A stretch of DNA of 64,000 nucleotides from Streptomyces sp. NBC_01689 (GCF_036250675.1 NZ_CP109592.1:310001-374000), one strand, 5' to 3'; positions 45,294-54,604 are shown, counted from the stretch's first letter. Numbers and translations: made by a program. The notes: generated by a model not told the origin, from the sequence alone.

Positions 45294-45468
45294 ACATTCG
45301 TCGCCGTCGGCCGGCCGACCACGCGGGCCAGACCGAGGGCACCGGGTCATGGTTCGCCGAGGCTGCCGCAGTGCCCCCGGCTTGGGGCGCCGTCGATGCC
45401 GCATCAGCGCGCCACCTGACGCTGACATCACCCACAAGCCACGGGCCAGAACAACCGCGCTTGGGCAC

Positions 45469-46329
45469 TCAGATGCTGTTGGCGATGCGCTCGTGGTCCC
45501 GTTCGCCCTCGCGGGTCTGGATACCAGCAGCGAGCAGTTTGTGGGCGAGCTCGGTGACCTCATCGCCGAACGCCGCGAACAGGCCCTCGTTCTCAACGGC
45601 GTACGCCGCACGGGGAATCGGCTGGGCGACCGTGTCGACCGCAGCCTTCGTGATGGAGATCACCTCCGGGCGGAGGCCGGCGATCCGTCGGGCGAGGGTG
45701 TCGACGAAGGAATCGAGTTCTGCGGCGGGCAGGGCACGGTTGATCAGGCCATACCGTTCCGCGAGCTCCGCGCCCACGAGTTCGGCGCCGAGGATGAGCT
45801 CCAGCGCCCGCGCCCTTCCCGCCAGGCGTGTCATGTTCACCGTGCCGCCGCCTCCGGGGAGGATCCCCATCAACGACTCCGGCTGCGCCTGGCCCGACTT
45901 GCCGATCGCCGCGAATCGCATGTCCAGGTACATGAAGAACTCGTTGCCCGCGCCGCGCGCGAAGCCCGCCAGCTTGCCGATGGTGACTTGCGGCAGCGTG
46001 CGGACCTCCTCGCTCATCGCCTGGAGGATGTTCAGGCCTTCCGGGACGGTCGAACCCGGCGCGGCCGCGATCGCGGCGCGAGTGGCCGCAGGCAGCGCGT
46101 CAGGGTCCGTGAGGTAGGCCATGTCGCCGTGCGCGACGAAGAACTCCGGGTCAGCGCTCTCGAAGACGATGACGCGGACGTCGGCGTCGTCCCGCACACG
46201 CGCGACGAACGCCCGAAGTGACGGCAGGAGGACCGCGTCCATCAGATTGAGCGGCGGGTGATCGATTGTCACCGTCGCGACCCCGTCCGAGACATCGATC
46301 GACAGGGCGGGAAGGTCTTCGTAGCTCAT
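45469..46329 (-). CDS. enoyl-CoA hydratase/isomerase family protein
   Basis: A 286-residue crotonase-fold protein: VATVTIDHPPLNLMDAVLLP front, the oxyanion-hole loop region (ESADPEFFVAHGD) and LAGFARGAGNEFFMYLDMRF, then PESLMGILPGGGGTVNMTRL where the catalytic Glu would lie. GARA-ALELILGAELVGA follows. The ATG at 46329 is preferred because GGAG lies seven bases upstream; the longer form from 46350 lacks one. It is divergent from a TetR gene, its likely regulator. Substrate unknown; may act in fatty-acid or aromatic acid breakdown. Confidence 0.9.
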   Translation of the reverse strand: MSYEDLPALSIDVSDGVATVTIDHPPLNLMDAVLLPSLRAFVARVRDDADVRVIVFESADPEFFVAHGDMAYLTDPDALPAATRAAIAAAPGSTVPEGLNILQAMSEEVRTLPQVTIGKLAGFARGAGNEFFMYLDMRFAAIGKSGQAQPESLMGILPGGGGTVNMTRLAGRARALELILGAELVGAELAERYGLINRALPAAELDSFVDTLARRIAGLRPEVISITKAAVDTVAQPIPRAAYAVENEGLFAAFGDEVTELAHKLLAAGIQTREGERDHERIANSI

Positions 46330-46482
46330 GAGGTGGCTCCGTATCGCCATGAGGGACGGCCGTCACCGGGCCGCCGGCTGGGGAAAGCAGTGCGAGTCTC
46401 AGCACCGTGACTGACACTGAGTATCAGGTTAGAAACCAGTGCTCGAAAAAGCCATCAAGTGTGTCGGAGTACACTCGCCCTC

Positions 46483-47100
46483 ATGAGTGGAGCGCCAGTC
46501 GGTACCAGGGAGATCAGCCGCCACGCAGTGCGAGCAGAGCTGGCCCGCGTCGCGTTCAACCAGTTCTGCCTCACCGGCTTCGACCAGGTCACCTTCGCCG
46601 ACCTCTCCGAAGCCGCCGGAGTGTCGCGGAGCACCTTCCTGCGCTACTTCGGCACCAAGGAAGACGTCGTCCTGTTCGTCTTCGACCCTGTCGGTGACGT
46701 CATCACTGACGCGCTCGAAGCCGAGCGAGGCGACCAGGACGACTGGAGCAGGCTGCGCAACGCCCTGGAGTCGGCCGTGAGGTTCCTCGTGCGCGACGTC
46801 AAGGAACTCGTGACGATCCTCGGCCTCATCGAGCAGACCCCAGCCCTGTGCGCACGCCTCCGCGAGAAGCAGGCTGAATGGCGACCAGAGATCGTCGCCC
46901 GACTGCCGAAGACAACCTCCCCGACCGACCGGTCATCGGTCGTCGCCGACGTTCGCGTAGCCGCGGCACTCGAGATCTTGTGGATCGTCCTCGGGCAGTG
47001 GAGTGCGAGCGACGGTCAAGAGGACCTCGGCGAACTGCTGGACGCTGCCTTCGCCGCCTTCTCGACCCCGGCACGCCAGGAGACAGACGCTCCGTCGTAA
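46483..47100 (+). CDS. TetR-family regulator
   Basis: A 205-residue repressor: helix-turn-helix (about 12-55; ARVAFNQFCLTGFDQVTFAD, SRSTFLRYFGTKEDVV) and an all-helical ligand domain (LFVFDPVGDVI, LEILWIVLGQW). The start ATG is eight bases past a TACACT box, so the message may be leaderless. Divergent from the enoyl-CoA hydratase gene with a 153-base shared promoter region; probably represses that gene in response to an acyl-CoA. Confidence 0.92.
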   Translation: MSGAPVGTREISRHAVRAELARVAFNQFCLTGFDQVTFADLSEAAGVSRSTFLRYFGTKEDVVLFVFDPVGDVITDALEAERGDQDDWSRLRNALESAVRFLVRDVKELVTILGLIEQTPALCARLREKQAEWRPEIVARLPKTTSPTDRSSVVADVRVAAALEILWIVLGQWSASDGQEDLGELLDAAFAAFSTPARQETDAPS

Positions 47101-47720
47101 CGGGCCGAGGCGGCGGCTTACTCGGCGGCGCCGAAGCGGCCGAAAGCAGCGATCGACCCCGCGGCGGTGATCGCGTCGTCAGAGTCCGGCCCCGGCCGCG
47201 AGTGCAGGAGTGGGGTGTCGATCCGGCCGTCGTGGACGGTGTCCACGCTCAGTCGTGCGGGGCATTGCTGTGACCAGGACCCCTCGCAGCCGACCAAGGT
47301 CGACGTCGGCGGAACCGACAACGTGCGGATCTACACTGTCCGGCCTCTCCCGGACATCCCACGCCGACTTGATCCCAGGCAGAAATGCCGCCGCCTCAGG
47401 AAGGTCGTCGTAGACGTGGATGAAGCCGGGGCGACGGTCTCGGACCGCTCGGGATCTCCGGTCGGGCCCCGCGTGCGCGGAGGAAACTCCTGCGGGCGTC
47501 GGCCCAGCCCCCAGCGTCATGGAAGTAGACCTCGGCGCGGTCACCAATCTCGCCCCGGAGGTGCGCGGGCTGCTGCCGGCCGCCGCGGCCACGGGCCGTA
47601 GCGGTGCCCACGTCGTGTTCACCCACGCCTCGCCGCTCTGCCCGCGTCAGCGGGAGGAACCGGGCAGGCGCCACCTCACCGGCGCTCTCCCCACTCCCCG
47701 GCGAAAGCGGAATGTTCCCG
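47101..47720. other. intergenic region, possible decayed gene
   Basis: About 620 bases without an intact gene. On the minus strand two frames give protein-like pieces (RPGFIHVYDDLPEAAAFLPG, and AEVYFHDAGGWADARRSFL) that may be parts of one frameshifted gene. I do not recognise the family. Confidence 0.35.
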
Positions 47721-49076
47721 TCAGTCGGTTCCTGGTGGCTGCAGACGGGCCGCGAAGACGATGATGTCGTCCTCTGGTTCCGTACCGAAGGCGTCCAGCA
47801 GCTTGGTGCACAGCCCGTCGGGTTCCTCCGGCCCGGCCGCGGCGGCGCTGCTCAGGAGGTCCAGGCGTTCGAACAGGTCGCTGTCGCGGGTCTCGATCAA
47901 CCCGTCGGTGATCATGAGGAGTCGGCTCCCCGGCTCGATGACGTGGCTGACAGCTGGAGGCTGCGGCCACCTCATGCCCAGCAGCGGACCGTGCTCCGTC
48001 AGGTAGCGGGGATCGGCGCCGGGGGCGAGGAACAGGGGCGGCAGATGTCCGGCGTTGGCGACGTGCAGCCGCTTGTTGCCTGGTTCGACCAGCACGATGC
48101 AGACGGTGGCGGTCCATCCGGGCTGGTGCAGTCCCAGGAGGTGGTCCAGGTGTTCCAGCAGGACGTGCGGGAGGTGGCCCTGGGCGGCGTAGGCGCGCAG
48201 GGCGTGGCGCAGTTCTCCCATGACCATGGTGGCCTGGAGGGAGTGGCCGACCACGTCGCCGACTGCGAGGAGGAGTCCTTGTTCGGTGTCGATGGCTTCG
48301 TAGAAGTCGCCGCCGATCTCGGTCATGGACGCGGCGGGGAGATAGCGGACGGCGAGTTCCGTCCCGGGGGGCTGCGGCAGCGTGGCGGGGAGGAAGGTGC
48401 GCTGGAGGGCCAGGGCGAGCTCGTGTTCCTGGCCGAATCGTTCGACGACGTCTTTGTGTTCGACCGTGAGTTCCGCGTAGAGGGCCATGACTCCGGCGTT
48501 GGTCTCGGTCAGTTCCTCGTTGAGGCGCTCCAGTTCGTCGCGTTGGGCGTGGGCTTCCTGCAGGGCTGCCATCAGATCCCGGGTCTGTGCCTGCAGGTCG
48601 TCGATAGCGCTGGTAGGGCTGCTTGGTTTGAGAAGAGCGCGGACCTTCTCCACCTTCAGATCCCGCGCGGCGAGTTCCGAAAGCGGGCAGGTGATCTCGA
48701 TCCGGCCTCCGGAAGCCGGCGTTGACGGTGTGAAGTTCCCGGGGGCGGCTTCGTAACGGGTCCGGGGCAACAGCCGGGTGACGGCCGTCAGCGACTCGCT
48801 GCTGGGAACACGGTCGTCGCCCCACTGGAGCAGGATCTGCAACGTGACCGGTTGCTGCTGCACGCTGAAGACGACGGTCATCGCCGCAGGGCGCAGCAAA
48901 TCACGTCCCAGTTCGCTCAGTGCGGTGGCCAGGCGCACCTGGTCCCGCTCATCGAGACCGACCGCCTGAGCGATCGCCTTGGCGTCGCGACGCAGCGCGA
49001 AGACGTCGTGCTCGGTACCGACCGCTGTAACCAGCAGAGGTCCACGATCGCGGTGGTGGCGTGCCGTCGCGTTCAC
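47721..49076 (-). CDS. SpoIIE-family (PP2C) phosphatase with N-terminal ATPase-like domain
   Basis: A 451-residue serine phosphatase. About residues 1-110 look like a HATPase-like part (AVGLDERDQVRLATALSELG), 150-205 are coiled coil (LQEAHAQRDELERLNEELTE), and 215-451 are the phosphatase: ALQRTFLPATLP, EIGGDFYEAIDT, LLAVGDVVGHS, LLMITDGLIETR, EPEDDIIVF carry the metal Asp residues. Role: dephosphorylate RsbV- or RsbS-type antagonists, freeing sigma. It is the last gene of the rsbR operon; the GTG overlaps the upstream stop (GTGA). It would be the RsbU-like output, though the sensory N-terminus is not the RsbU type. Confidence 0.9.
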   Translation of the reverse strand: MNATARHHRDRGPLLVTAVGTEHDVFALRRDAKAIAQAVGLDERDQVRLATALSELGRDLLRPAAMTVVFSVQQQPVTLQILLQWGDDRVPSSESLTAVTRLLPRTRYEAAPGNFTPSTPASGGRIEITCPLSELAARDLKVEKVRALLKPSSPTSAIDDLQAQTRDLMAALQEAHAQRDELERLNEELTETNAGVMALYAELTVEHKDVVERFGQEHELALALQRTFLPATLPQPPGTELAVRYLPAASMTEIGGDFYEAIDTEQGLLLAVGDVVGHSLQATMVMGELRHALRAYAAQGHLPHVLLEHLDHLLGLHQPGWTATVCIVLVEPGNKRLHVANAGHLPPLFLAPGADPRYLTEHGPLLGMRWPQPPAVSHVIEPGSRLLMITDGLIETRDSDLFERLDLLSSAAAAGPEEPDGLCTKLLDAFGTEPEDDIIVFAARLQPPGTD

Positions 49077-50296
49077 CAGGCCGCCTTGGCGATCACCGCG
49101 CTGGCGTCGTCTCGGCGGGTCCCCGCGTGGCGCAGCAGACCGGTGGCGATCACGGCGGGCGGGTGGTGCAGCAGGCCGGCCAGGTCGGGGGCGCTCCAGC
49201 GCTCGCTGAGTCCGTCCGAGTGCATCACCAACACCCCGTGGGCGGGCAGACGGTATTCGTACGTACGTAGCTGGTGCATCTGGTGACCGGCGATGCCCGG
49301 ATGAGAGAGCAGGCTCGAGCGGGCCGTCGTGGTGACCAGGGCGGCGGTGATGTTCCCGACGCCGCAGAACAGCAGCCGGCCATCCGGCTCCAGGCGCGCG
49401 ATGGCCACCGCGGCGCCACGGGTGCCGCGCAACGCTCGGTGCACCTGCGCCATCGCCTGCTCTGGGGTGCGCGCGGCCCCGGTGCGGAAGGCCTCGACGG
49501 CCGCCTGCGCCGCCACCGCCGCCATCGGACCATGCCCCAGGCCGTCACAGGACATCACCAGCAGACCTTCGCCCGGCCCCGGCGCCGCGTCCCGCACCGG
49601 CACGCAACGACCCAGGCCCTCCGCACGTGGGAGGGGCTGAAGGCGCCGCGCGGCCGCATGCGGGAGCTTGGTCGACGGACGAGCCGCCGTCAGAACCGAC
49701 CAGTCATGGGACGCCGGGGTGGACTCACCCGGCTCGAGGGCTGCCGCGACGCCCGGCGATACCGGCTGTTCGCCGGTGTCGATGCGTGCGGTCCAGGCAT
49801 CACCGCAGACCTGTTCGCCCCCGATCGGCCGAGTGATCCCTCCCACCACCGATTCACCGGCCGGCGACGAATCCGCGGGGCGCGGCCAGAAGCGGGCCAG
49901 CTGGACAGTACCGACGCCCGGCCGGGAGTGGATGTCGAAGGTGTCCGCGAGACGCTGGACCGCTCCCAGTCCGATGCCGAGAGTGCCGACGGTGGACATG
50001 CCGTCCCGCAGCGCGGCCGGGACGTCCGCCATCCCCGGACCGCTGTCCACGACCACCACCTCCACACCGGCCACGGCCTCGTTGCGCAGTACCCGCAGCA
50101 ACACTGAGCCGTCGACCGCATGCTTGCCGGCGTTCGTCACCAGTTCGGCCACCGCCAGCACCAGTTCGGCGGTCCGCTGCGCCCCGAGACCGATACGCCG
50201 GCCAAGGGCGGCGGCGGCGCCGCGGGCGCCTTCGGGCTGGTCACGGAACCAGGCCACGTCCTCGCAGTCCACCAGCCACGGTGAACCGGTGGTCAT
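49073..50296 (-). CDS. RsbT/RsbX-like fusion: HATPase kinase plus SpoIIE phosphatase domain
   Basis: A 407-residue two-domain protein. The N-terminal GHKL ATPase (about 25-135) has the N-box ELVTNAGKHAVDG, VVVDSGPGMAD and GTLGIGLGAVQRLAD. The C-terminal part (about 150-407) is a small PP2C domain (SCDGLGHGPMAAVAAQ, LMSDGLSERW-like VMHSDGLSERW, RRDDASAVI), like RsbX that resets the stressosome. The ATG at 50296 overlaps the RsbT stop (ATGA). The fusion of kinase and resetting phosphatase suggests local feedback on RsbS/RsbR phosphorylation. Confidence 0.88.
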   Translation of the reverse strand: MTTGSPWLVDCEDVAWFRDQPEGARGAAAALGRRIGLGAQRTAELVLAVAELVTNAGKHAVDGSVLLRVLRNEAVAGVEVVVVDSGPGMADVPAALRDGMSTVGTLGIGLGAVQRLADTFDIHSRPGVGTVQLARFWPRPADSSPAGESVVGGITRPIGGEQVCGDAWTARIDTGEQPVSPGVAAALEPGESTPASHDWSVLTAARPSTKLPHAAARRLQPLPRAEGLGRCVPVRDAAPGPGEGLLVMSCDGLGHGPMAAVAAQAAVEAFRTGAARTPEQAMAQVHRALRGTRGAAVAIARLEPDGRLLFCGVGNITAALVTTTARSSLLSHPGIAGHQMHQLRTYEYRLPAHGVLVMHSDGLSERWSAPDLAGLLHHPPAVIATGLLRHAGTRRDDASAVIAKAAW

Positions 50297-50709
50297 CGAC
50301 GGACCCACTTGGTGATGGTGACGGTGGTGCCCTCACCGGCCGCCGTGTCCAGGACGAAGTCGTCGACCAGTCGTCGGGAACCGGACAGGCCGAGCCCCAT
50401 GCCACTGCCCGAGCTCCAGCCGTCGGTCAGGGCCAACTCCACATCCGCGATGCCCGGCCCCTGGTCGGTGAAGACCAGCCGCACGCCGCGCCGTCCTCGT
50501 TCCTCCACCAGCAGCGCGGTCATGGTGCCGCCCCCGCCGTGGACGAGGGTGTTACGGGCCAGCTCACTGGCCGCCGTGATCAATTTGGTCTGCTCCACCA
50601 AGGAGAACCGGCATGCCTGCGCGAGAGCCCTCACCAGCTGACGGGCCTGCACCACCCCGGCATTCGTCGTGATCTCCAGCACCTCCGGACCCCGCGGGCC
50701 GCCGTTCAC
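50293..50709 (-). CDS. rsbT: RsbT-type serine/threonine kinase
   Basis: A 138-residue GHKL kinase of the stressosome. N-box AASELARNTLVHGGGG, G1 VFTDQGPGIAD, G2 SGSGMGLGLSGSRRLVDDF and the TTVTITKW end are the RsbT pattern. It phosphorylates RsbS and RsbR under stress, is released, and activates a downstream phosphatase. GTG start overlaps the rsbS stop; its own stop overlaps the next gene. Confidence 0.93.
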   Translation of the reverse strand: MNGGPRGPEVLEITTNAGVVQARQLVRALAQACRFSLVEQTKLITAASELARNTLVHGGGGTMTALLVEERGRRGVRLVFTDQGPGIADVELALTDGWSSGSGMGLGLSGSRRLVDDFVLDTAAGEGTTVTITKWVRR

Positions 50710-51122
50710 CGGTCATCCGCAGCATCCGACACGACGCCCTCGACACCGGCCCCGGCCGTGGCCGCGACATGCGCTTGCGCCAGGACCCGCAGCCCCTTGT
50801 CCAGGGTCAGCGCGGTCCTCACTCCGCCCAGGGACAGGCCCAGTTCGACCAGTGTGATGGCGACGGCCGGACGCATGCCGACCACGACGGTCTGCGCGTC
50901 CAGCAGACGGGAGATGGAGGCGATGGTGGCCAGCATCCGGCCGACGAAGGAGTCGACGATCTCCACCGCGGTGATGTCGATGACCACCCCGTGCGCGCCG
51001 GACTCCACCACCGTGGCCGCCAGGTCGTCCTGCAGCAGCAGCACCGCGTGGTCATCGAGGTCGGTCTGGATGGACACGAGCAGCACCTGCCCGATCTGGA
51101 GTACCGGGACCCGTTCACTCAC
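50706..51122 (-). CDS. rsbS: RsbS-type stressosome STAS protein
   Basis: A 138-residue single STAS domain: VLQIGQVLLVSIQTDLDDHA, then HGVVIDITAVEIVDSFVGRM with the phosphorylatable Ser (VDS), and GMRPAVAITLVELGLSL. In the family RsbS forms the stressosome core with RsbR and traps RsbT. The C-terminal ~15 residues are low complexity. GTGA overlap with rsbR and rsbT. Confidence 0.93.
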   Translation of the reverse strand: MSERVPVLQIGQVLLVSIQTDLDDHAVLLLQDDLAATVVESGAHGVVIDITAVEIVDSFVGRMLATIASISRLLDAQTVVVGMRPAVAITLVELGLSLGGVRTALTLDKGLRVLAQAHVAATAGAGVEGVVSDAADDR

Positions 51123-51982
51123 CGGGTACCGGCCTGCGGTGCCGTGCGCGAGAACGCGATGCCGGAGCGGCGCAGGGCGTGCCGCAGTGCGTCGGCGAGG
51201 GTGGCCTTGGTGACGATGTCACCGAAGTCGATGCCCAACGCCACGATCGTCTGGGCGATCTGCGGGCGGATGCCGGATATCGTGCACTCGGCGCCCATCA
51301 GCCGGGCCGCCACCACCGTCTTCAGCAGGTGCTGCGCAACCTCGGTGTCCACCGCGGGCACCCCGGTGATGTCGATGATCGCCTGCTCGGACCCGGTGTC
51401 GATCAGCGCCTGCAGCATCTTCTCCATCACCACCATGGTCCGCGCGGAGTCGAGAGTGCCGACCAAAGGCACGCCGATCACTCCGTCCCACAGCTTCACG
51501 ACCGGCGTGGACAGCTCCAGCAACTGCTCGGCCTGCGCCGAAATCAGCTCCTCACGAGTACGGGTGTAGACCTCGATCGTGAACAGTCCCAATGTGTCCA
51601 GCAGTCCGGCGAACTGCAGGTACGCCGGCACATCGCTTCTCTTACCTTCGAGGGCCGGCGCGAGGACCTCCTTGAGCGCCAGCACGCCCACCGCGGTCTC
51701 GGTCGGGGTGAAGCCCAGCAGAGCCCGGTTGCGCGACAGTTCCGTCAACAGCGCCCGGACCTCCCCGAACTCCTCCGCCCGCCCGTCCACACTGCCGCTG
51801 CCCAGCGCCGCCACCAGCGCGGTGTAGATCTCCTGAATCTCACGCTCGACTTCCGTGCGGCTCACCCGCCCGCCCAGAGAACTGGTGACCCTGTCCGCCC
51901 ACTCGGACCCCAGATCCTCACCCCGGACTGACAGCAGACCGATCAAACGGCCCGAAATGTCCACACCAGCCACAACACACAT
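51119..51982 (-). CDS. rsbR: RsbR-type stressosome sensor
   Basis: A 287-residue sensor. The N-terminal ~150 residues (RsbR_N-type globin-like helices; FGEVRALLTELSRNRALLGF) should sense the signal; the C-terminal STAS domain (LSTPVVKLWDGVIGVPLVGT, then AIIDITGVPAVDTEVAQHLL with the phospho-Thr, GIRPQIAQTIVALG) builds the shell. AAAGGG lies just before the ATG, so the start may instead be the GTG at 51973. First of five overlapping genes, 136 bases beyond a terminator of the sigma gene. Confidence 0.93.
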   Translation of the reverse strand: MCVVAGVDISGRLIGLLSVRGEDLGSEWADRVTSSLGGRVSRTEVEREIQEIYTALVAALGSGSVDGRAEEFGEVRALLTELSRNRALLGFTPTETAVGVLALKEVLAPALEGKRSDVPAYLQFAGLLDTLGLFTIEVYTRTREELISAQAEQLLELSTPVVKLWDGVIGVPLVGTLDSARTMVVMEKMLQALIDTGSEQAIIDITGVPAVDTEVAQHLLKTVVAARLMGAECTISGIRPQIAQTIVALGIDFGDIVTKATLADALRHALRRSGIAFSRTAPQAGTR

Positions 51983-52148
51983 CCCTTTACAGGAGGATCA
52001 GACGATCCTCCGGAACAGTAGGCCACCCAGATAAGCCGGGAGACTCCACAGCGACATGGAGCGGCGCGGGCCACGAGCCGGCTCCCCGGTACAGCAGCCG
52101 GACCGCCCGGCGGGTGCGCAACAACCCCGGCACCGCGCACGACAGAAA

Positions 52149-52188
52149 ACCGGCGGCGCACCTCCTGGGAGCACGAAGCGCCGCCGGT
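52149..52188 (-). terminator. intrinsic terminator after the sigma-factor gene
   Basis: Read on the minus strand, two 11-base arms (ACCGGCGGCGC and its complement) pair perfectly around an 18-base loop, followed by TTTTCTGTC. It lies 19 bases past the sigma stop codon, so sigma and rsbR should be separately promoted. Confidence 0.8.
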
Positions 52189-52206
52189 CCGTTCGAGGAT
52201 TTCTAC

Positions 52207-53055
52207 TCAGCCGGCGCTGAGCATCCCGGCACGAAGTTTCCCGATGGTGCGGGACAGTAGCCGGGAGACGTGCATCTGGGACACTCCGAGACGCTCGCCG
52301 ATCTTGGCCTGCGTGAGTTCGTCGACGAACCGCATATGAATGATCAGCCGCTCCCGCTCGTCGAGCCCGGCGATCATCGGCGCCAGCGCGTGGAAGTCCT
52401 CGACCAGTTCCAGCGCGTGGTCGTCGGCGCCGATGAAGTCGGCCAACGCGGCCTCGGCCTCGTCCCCCGAACCGGTAGCGGCATCCAGCGAGGAGGAGGA
52501 GTAGCCGTTGGAGGCGAGCCGTGCCTCGTTGACCTCGACCTCGCTCAGGCACATCAGCACGGCCAGCTCCTTGACCGTGGGTGTGCGGCCGAGCCGGGTA
52601 CGCAGTTCCTCTGTGGCCTTGGCGAGCAGGATCCGTGCTTCCTGCAGCCGGCGCGGAACATGAACCGCCCATGAGGTGTCGCGGAAGAACCGCTTGATCT
52701 CACCGACGATGTACGGGATGGCGAAGGTGGTGAACTCGACCTCGCGGGTCAGCTCGAACCGGTCGATCGCCTTGATCAGCCCGATCATGCCGACCTGGAC
52801 GATATCCTCCATCTCGTCCGGGCCGCGGCTGCGGAACCGTCCGGCTGCGAAGCGGACCAGGCTCATGTTCATCTCGATCAGCGTGTTCCGCGCGCCCTGA
52901 TACTCACGGGTGCCCTCCTCCAGGACGGCCAGCCGGTCGAAGAACAGCTTCGACAGCTGACGCGCGTCCCGCGGAGCGACCCGGGAAGGGTCGGCCACCT
53001 CTGGCAGCACCACTGCCTGTATCGCCTCGGTCGCCTCGGTCATGGTCACCGTCAT
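52207..53055 (-). CDS. sigB: SigB/SigF-family RNA polymerase sigma factor
   Basis: A 282-residue group 3 sigma factor. Region 2 is seen in RSRGPDEMEDIVQVGMIGLI and FTTFAIPYIVGEIKRFFRD, region 3 in VPRRLQEARILLAKATEELR, region 4 in LDERERLIIHMRFVDELTQA and the helix-turn-helix IGERLGVSQMHVSRLLSRTI. The ATG at 53055 follows GGGAGGGG by seven bases; a long upstream extension is not credible. It is upstream of the stressosome operon and beside GAF-ANTAR and RsbP/Q genes, marking it as the output of the general stress network. The promoter that it recognises is not determined here. Confidence 0.95.
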   Translation of the reverse strand: MTVTMTEATEAIQAVVLPEVADPSRVAPRDARQLSKLFFDRLAVLEEGTREYQGARNTLIEMNMSLVRFAAGRFRSRGPDEMEDIVQVGMIGLIKAIDRFELTREVEFTTFAIPYIVGEIKRFFRDTSWAVHVPRRLQEARILLAKATEELRTRLGRTPTVKELAVLMCLSEVEVNEARLASNGYSSSSLDAATGSGDEAEAALADFIGADDHALELVEDFHALAPMIAGLDERERLIIHMRFVDELTQAKIGERLGVSQMHVSRLLSRTIGKLRAGMLSAG

Positions 53056-53469
53056 ATCGAGCCCCTCCCACAGTTCCAGCCCCGGTACAGCCGGCTGCTG
53101 GAGGCCGACAAAGCAGCGCCTACCCTCGTTCAGACCGGCCATACCCGGCGAACAGACACGGTCCTGTACGCAGTACCCGGTTGCGAACGAGTGGGGGGAT
53201 ACACGCCTGGTACACGAGACACCGAGCAGGTCCAGCTGGCCATCAGCCACGGGCCCGATCGAGCAGACTCGGCGTCGGCCGACCAGGCTTCCTGTTGAGG
53301 GCCCCATCTCATCGGCGGGTTCACGCTCTCGCAGGCGGGCCGCGCACGGCCGGGACGGCGGCACTGACGTGGGCCGTAGGAGGCCAAACCATCCGTTGGA
53401 GCGCCTCAACCCCGGGACCACACAACGCCATTGCTCAGCGGGACCACGTGCGGCGACGTTCCCTTGCCC
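53056..53469. other. promoter region upstream of the sigma-factor gene
   Basis: About 410 bases with no gene. Minus-strand GGGTAC and GGGTAT boxes occur (53178-53173 and 53146-53141), like SigB-type -10 elements, but without a good -35 at the expected distance. Confidence 0.4.
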
Positions 53470-54102
53470 TCACAGTCCAGTTCCATCAGGTTCAGCCCCG
53501 TGCCGGTGACACCTTCCGGGCACGCCGCCCTCCTCGCACACCTGCCGGGCCACCTCCCGAAGTTTGACGTTGTTCTCCTGCGAGTGGCGGCGCAGTGCTG
53601 CGAATGCCTGTTCCTCGGTGAGGTGCAGGCTGCTCATGAGGATGCCCATCGCCTCCCCGATCTGGTGGCGGGTGGCAACGGCCTGTTCCATCTGTGCGTG
53701 CGTGCGGGCGCTGGAGAGGGCGACGGCCGCGTGTGAGGCCAGCATCACGGCGGCATCCTCGCTGACCTCCGTGAACGCTCCGGGCCTGCGGGAGTAGAGG
53801 TTCAGCGTGCCGAAGTCCTCGCCGTCGGTGAAGAGCAAGAAGCCCATCATGCGGGCGGCATCGAAGCACGGCCCATGACCCACCCGCTGCTGCAGCCGGT
53901 CCAGGTGCCTCACGAGTTGCTCGGTCGGCGCCAGCGTCTGAACCTCCACTCCGCGCACGAGGAGGATCCCGGCAGCATCACAGCCCGCCACCAGTTCAGT
54001 CGCCGAGGCCGTGATCCGCTCCAGCGTCGCATCCACTGACGGCTGCGCCAGAAGATCACGTGCCATCGACGCCATCTCCTGCGCGAACTCACGCCAGTCC
54101 AT
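53470..54102 (-). CDS. GAF-ANTAR protein with shortened GAF domain
   Basis: A 210-residue regulator. The ANTAR RNA-binding domain is clear at the end: RHQIGEAMGILMSSLHLTEE, AFAALRRHSQENNVKLREVA. The GAF part starts TASATELVAGCDAAGILLV and ends NLYSRRPGAFTEVSED. Between CFDAARMM and the FLLFTDGEDFGTLNLYS part about 35 residues seem to be lacking relative to relatives (in frame). The last ~20 residues (EEGGVPGRCHRH) look unlike a normal end. ATG at 54102 follows GAGGAG by six bases. ANTAR proteins act by transcription antitermination; target unknown. Confidence 0.85.
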   Translation of the reverse strand: MDWREFAQEMASMARDLLAQPSVDATLERITASATELVAGCDAAGILLVRGVEVQTLAPTEQLVRHLDRLQQRVGHGPCFDAARMMGFLLFTDGEDFGTLNLYSRRPGAFTEVSEDAAVMLASHAAVALSSARTHAQMEQAVATRHQIGEAMGILMSSLHLTEEQAFAALRRHSQENNVKLREVARQVCEEGGVPGRCHRHGAEPDGTGL

Positions 54103-54604
54103 GCTTCGCTCCTCACCCATTTCATCGACCAGTCCTGACCAGACTGCTACCCACGCCCTGGACACCGGGTGCGCCACACGTGCGCACGCCCCCGATTCGG
54201 CCGCACATCCGGAAACGCCGCATGGACTACCGACCGGAACCGACGTCACACGCATCGTGATGTACCCGGACGGCGGCACAGCCGCACGGAGGGAATCCAG
54301 GGTGATGTGGACGCTGCCCGAACCGATGCTCACCGCACCTGTAGCCTCGCCCGACCTGCCGCTGGGATGGGCAGGCGAACCCAGGTGAGACGGTTCTCGC
54401 GTCCTGTTCCCCACCGACACCGGACGGGTGCTGCCGCGCTCCCACCGGTTCACCAAGGTGACGCCGGCGTTCCCGGACAACGCGGCCTTCACGTGCAACT
54501 GCCGAACGCGACCGAGCTCGGTGGGGAGCTCGTCGTGCAGGAAGACGACCGGCTCGCGTGCCGGCGGCTGCAGGACCGACTTCGAAGCCGACAAAGCAGT
54601 AACC
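54103..54604. other. intergenic region between GAF-ANTAR gene and IS256 remnant
   Basis: About 500 bases with no supportable gene; presumably the GAF-ANTAR promoter is at the left end. Confidence 0.4.

Noticed and set aside
53141..53178. Possible SigB-type promoters (GGGTAC and GGGTAT boxes) before the sigma gene
   Set aside because: No GNNT-type -35 element at the 14-16 base distance in either case.
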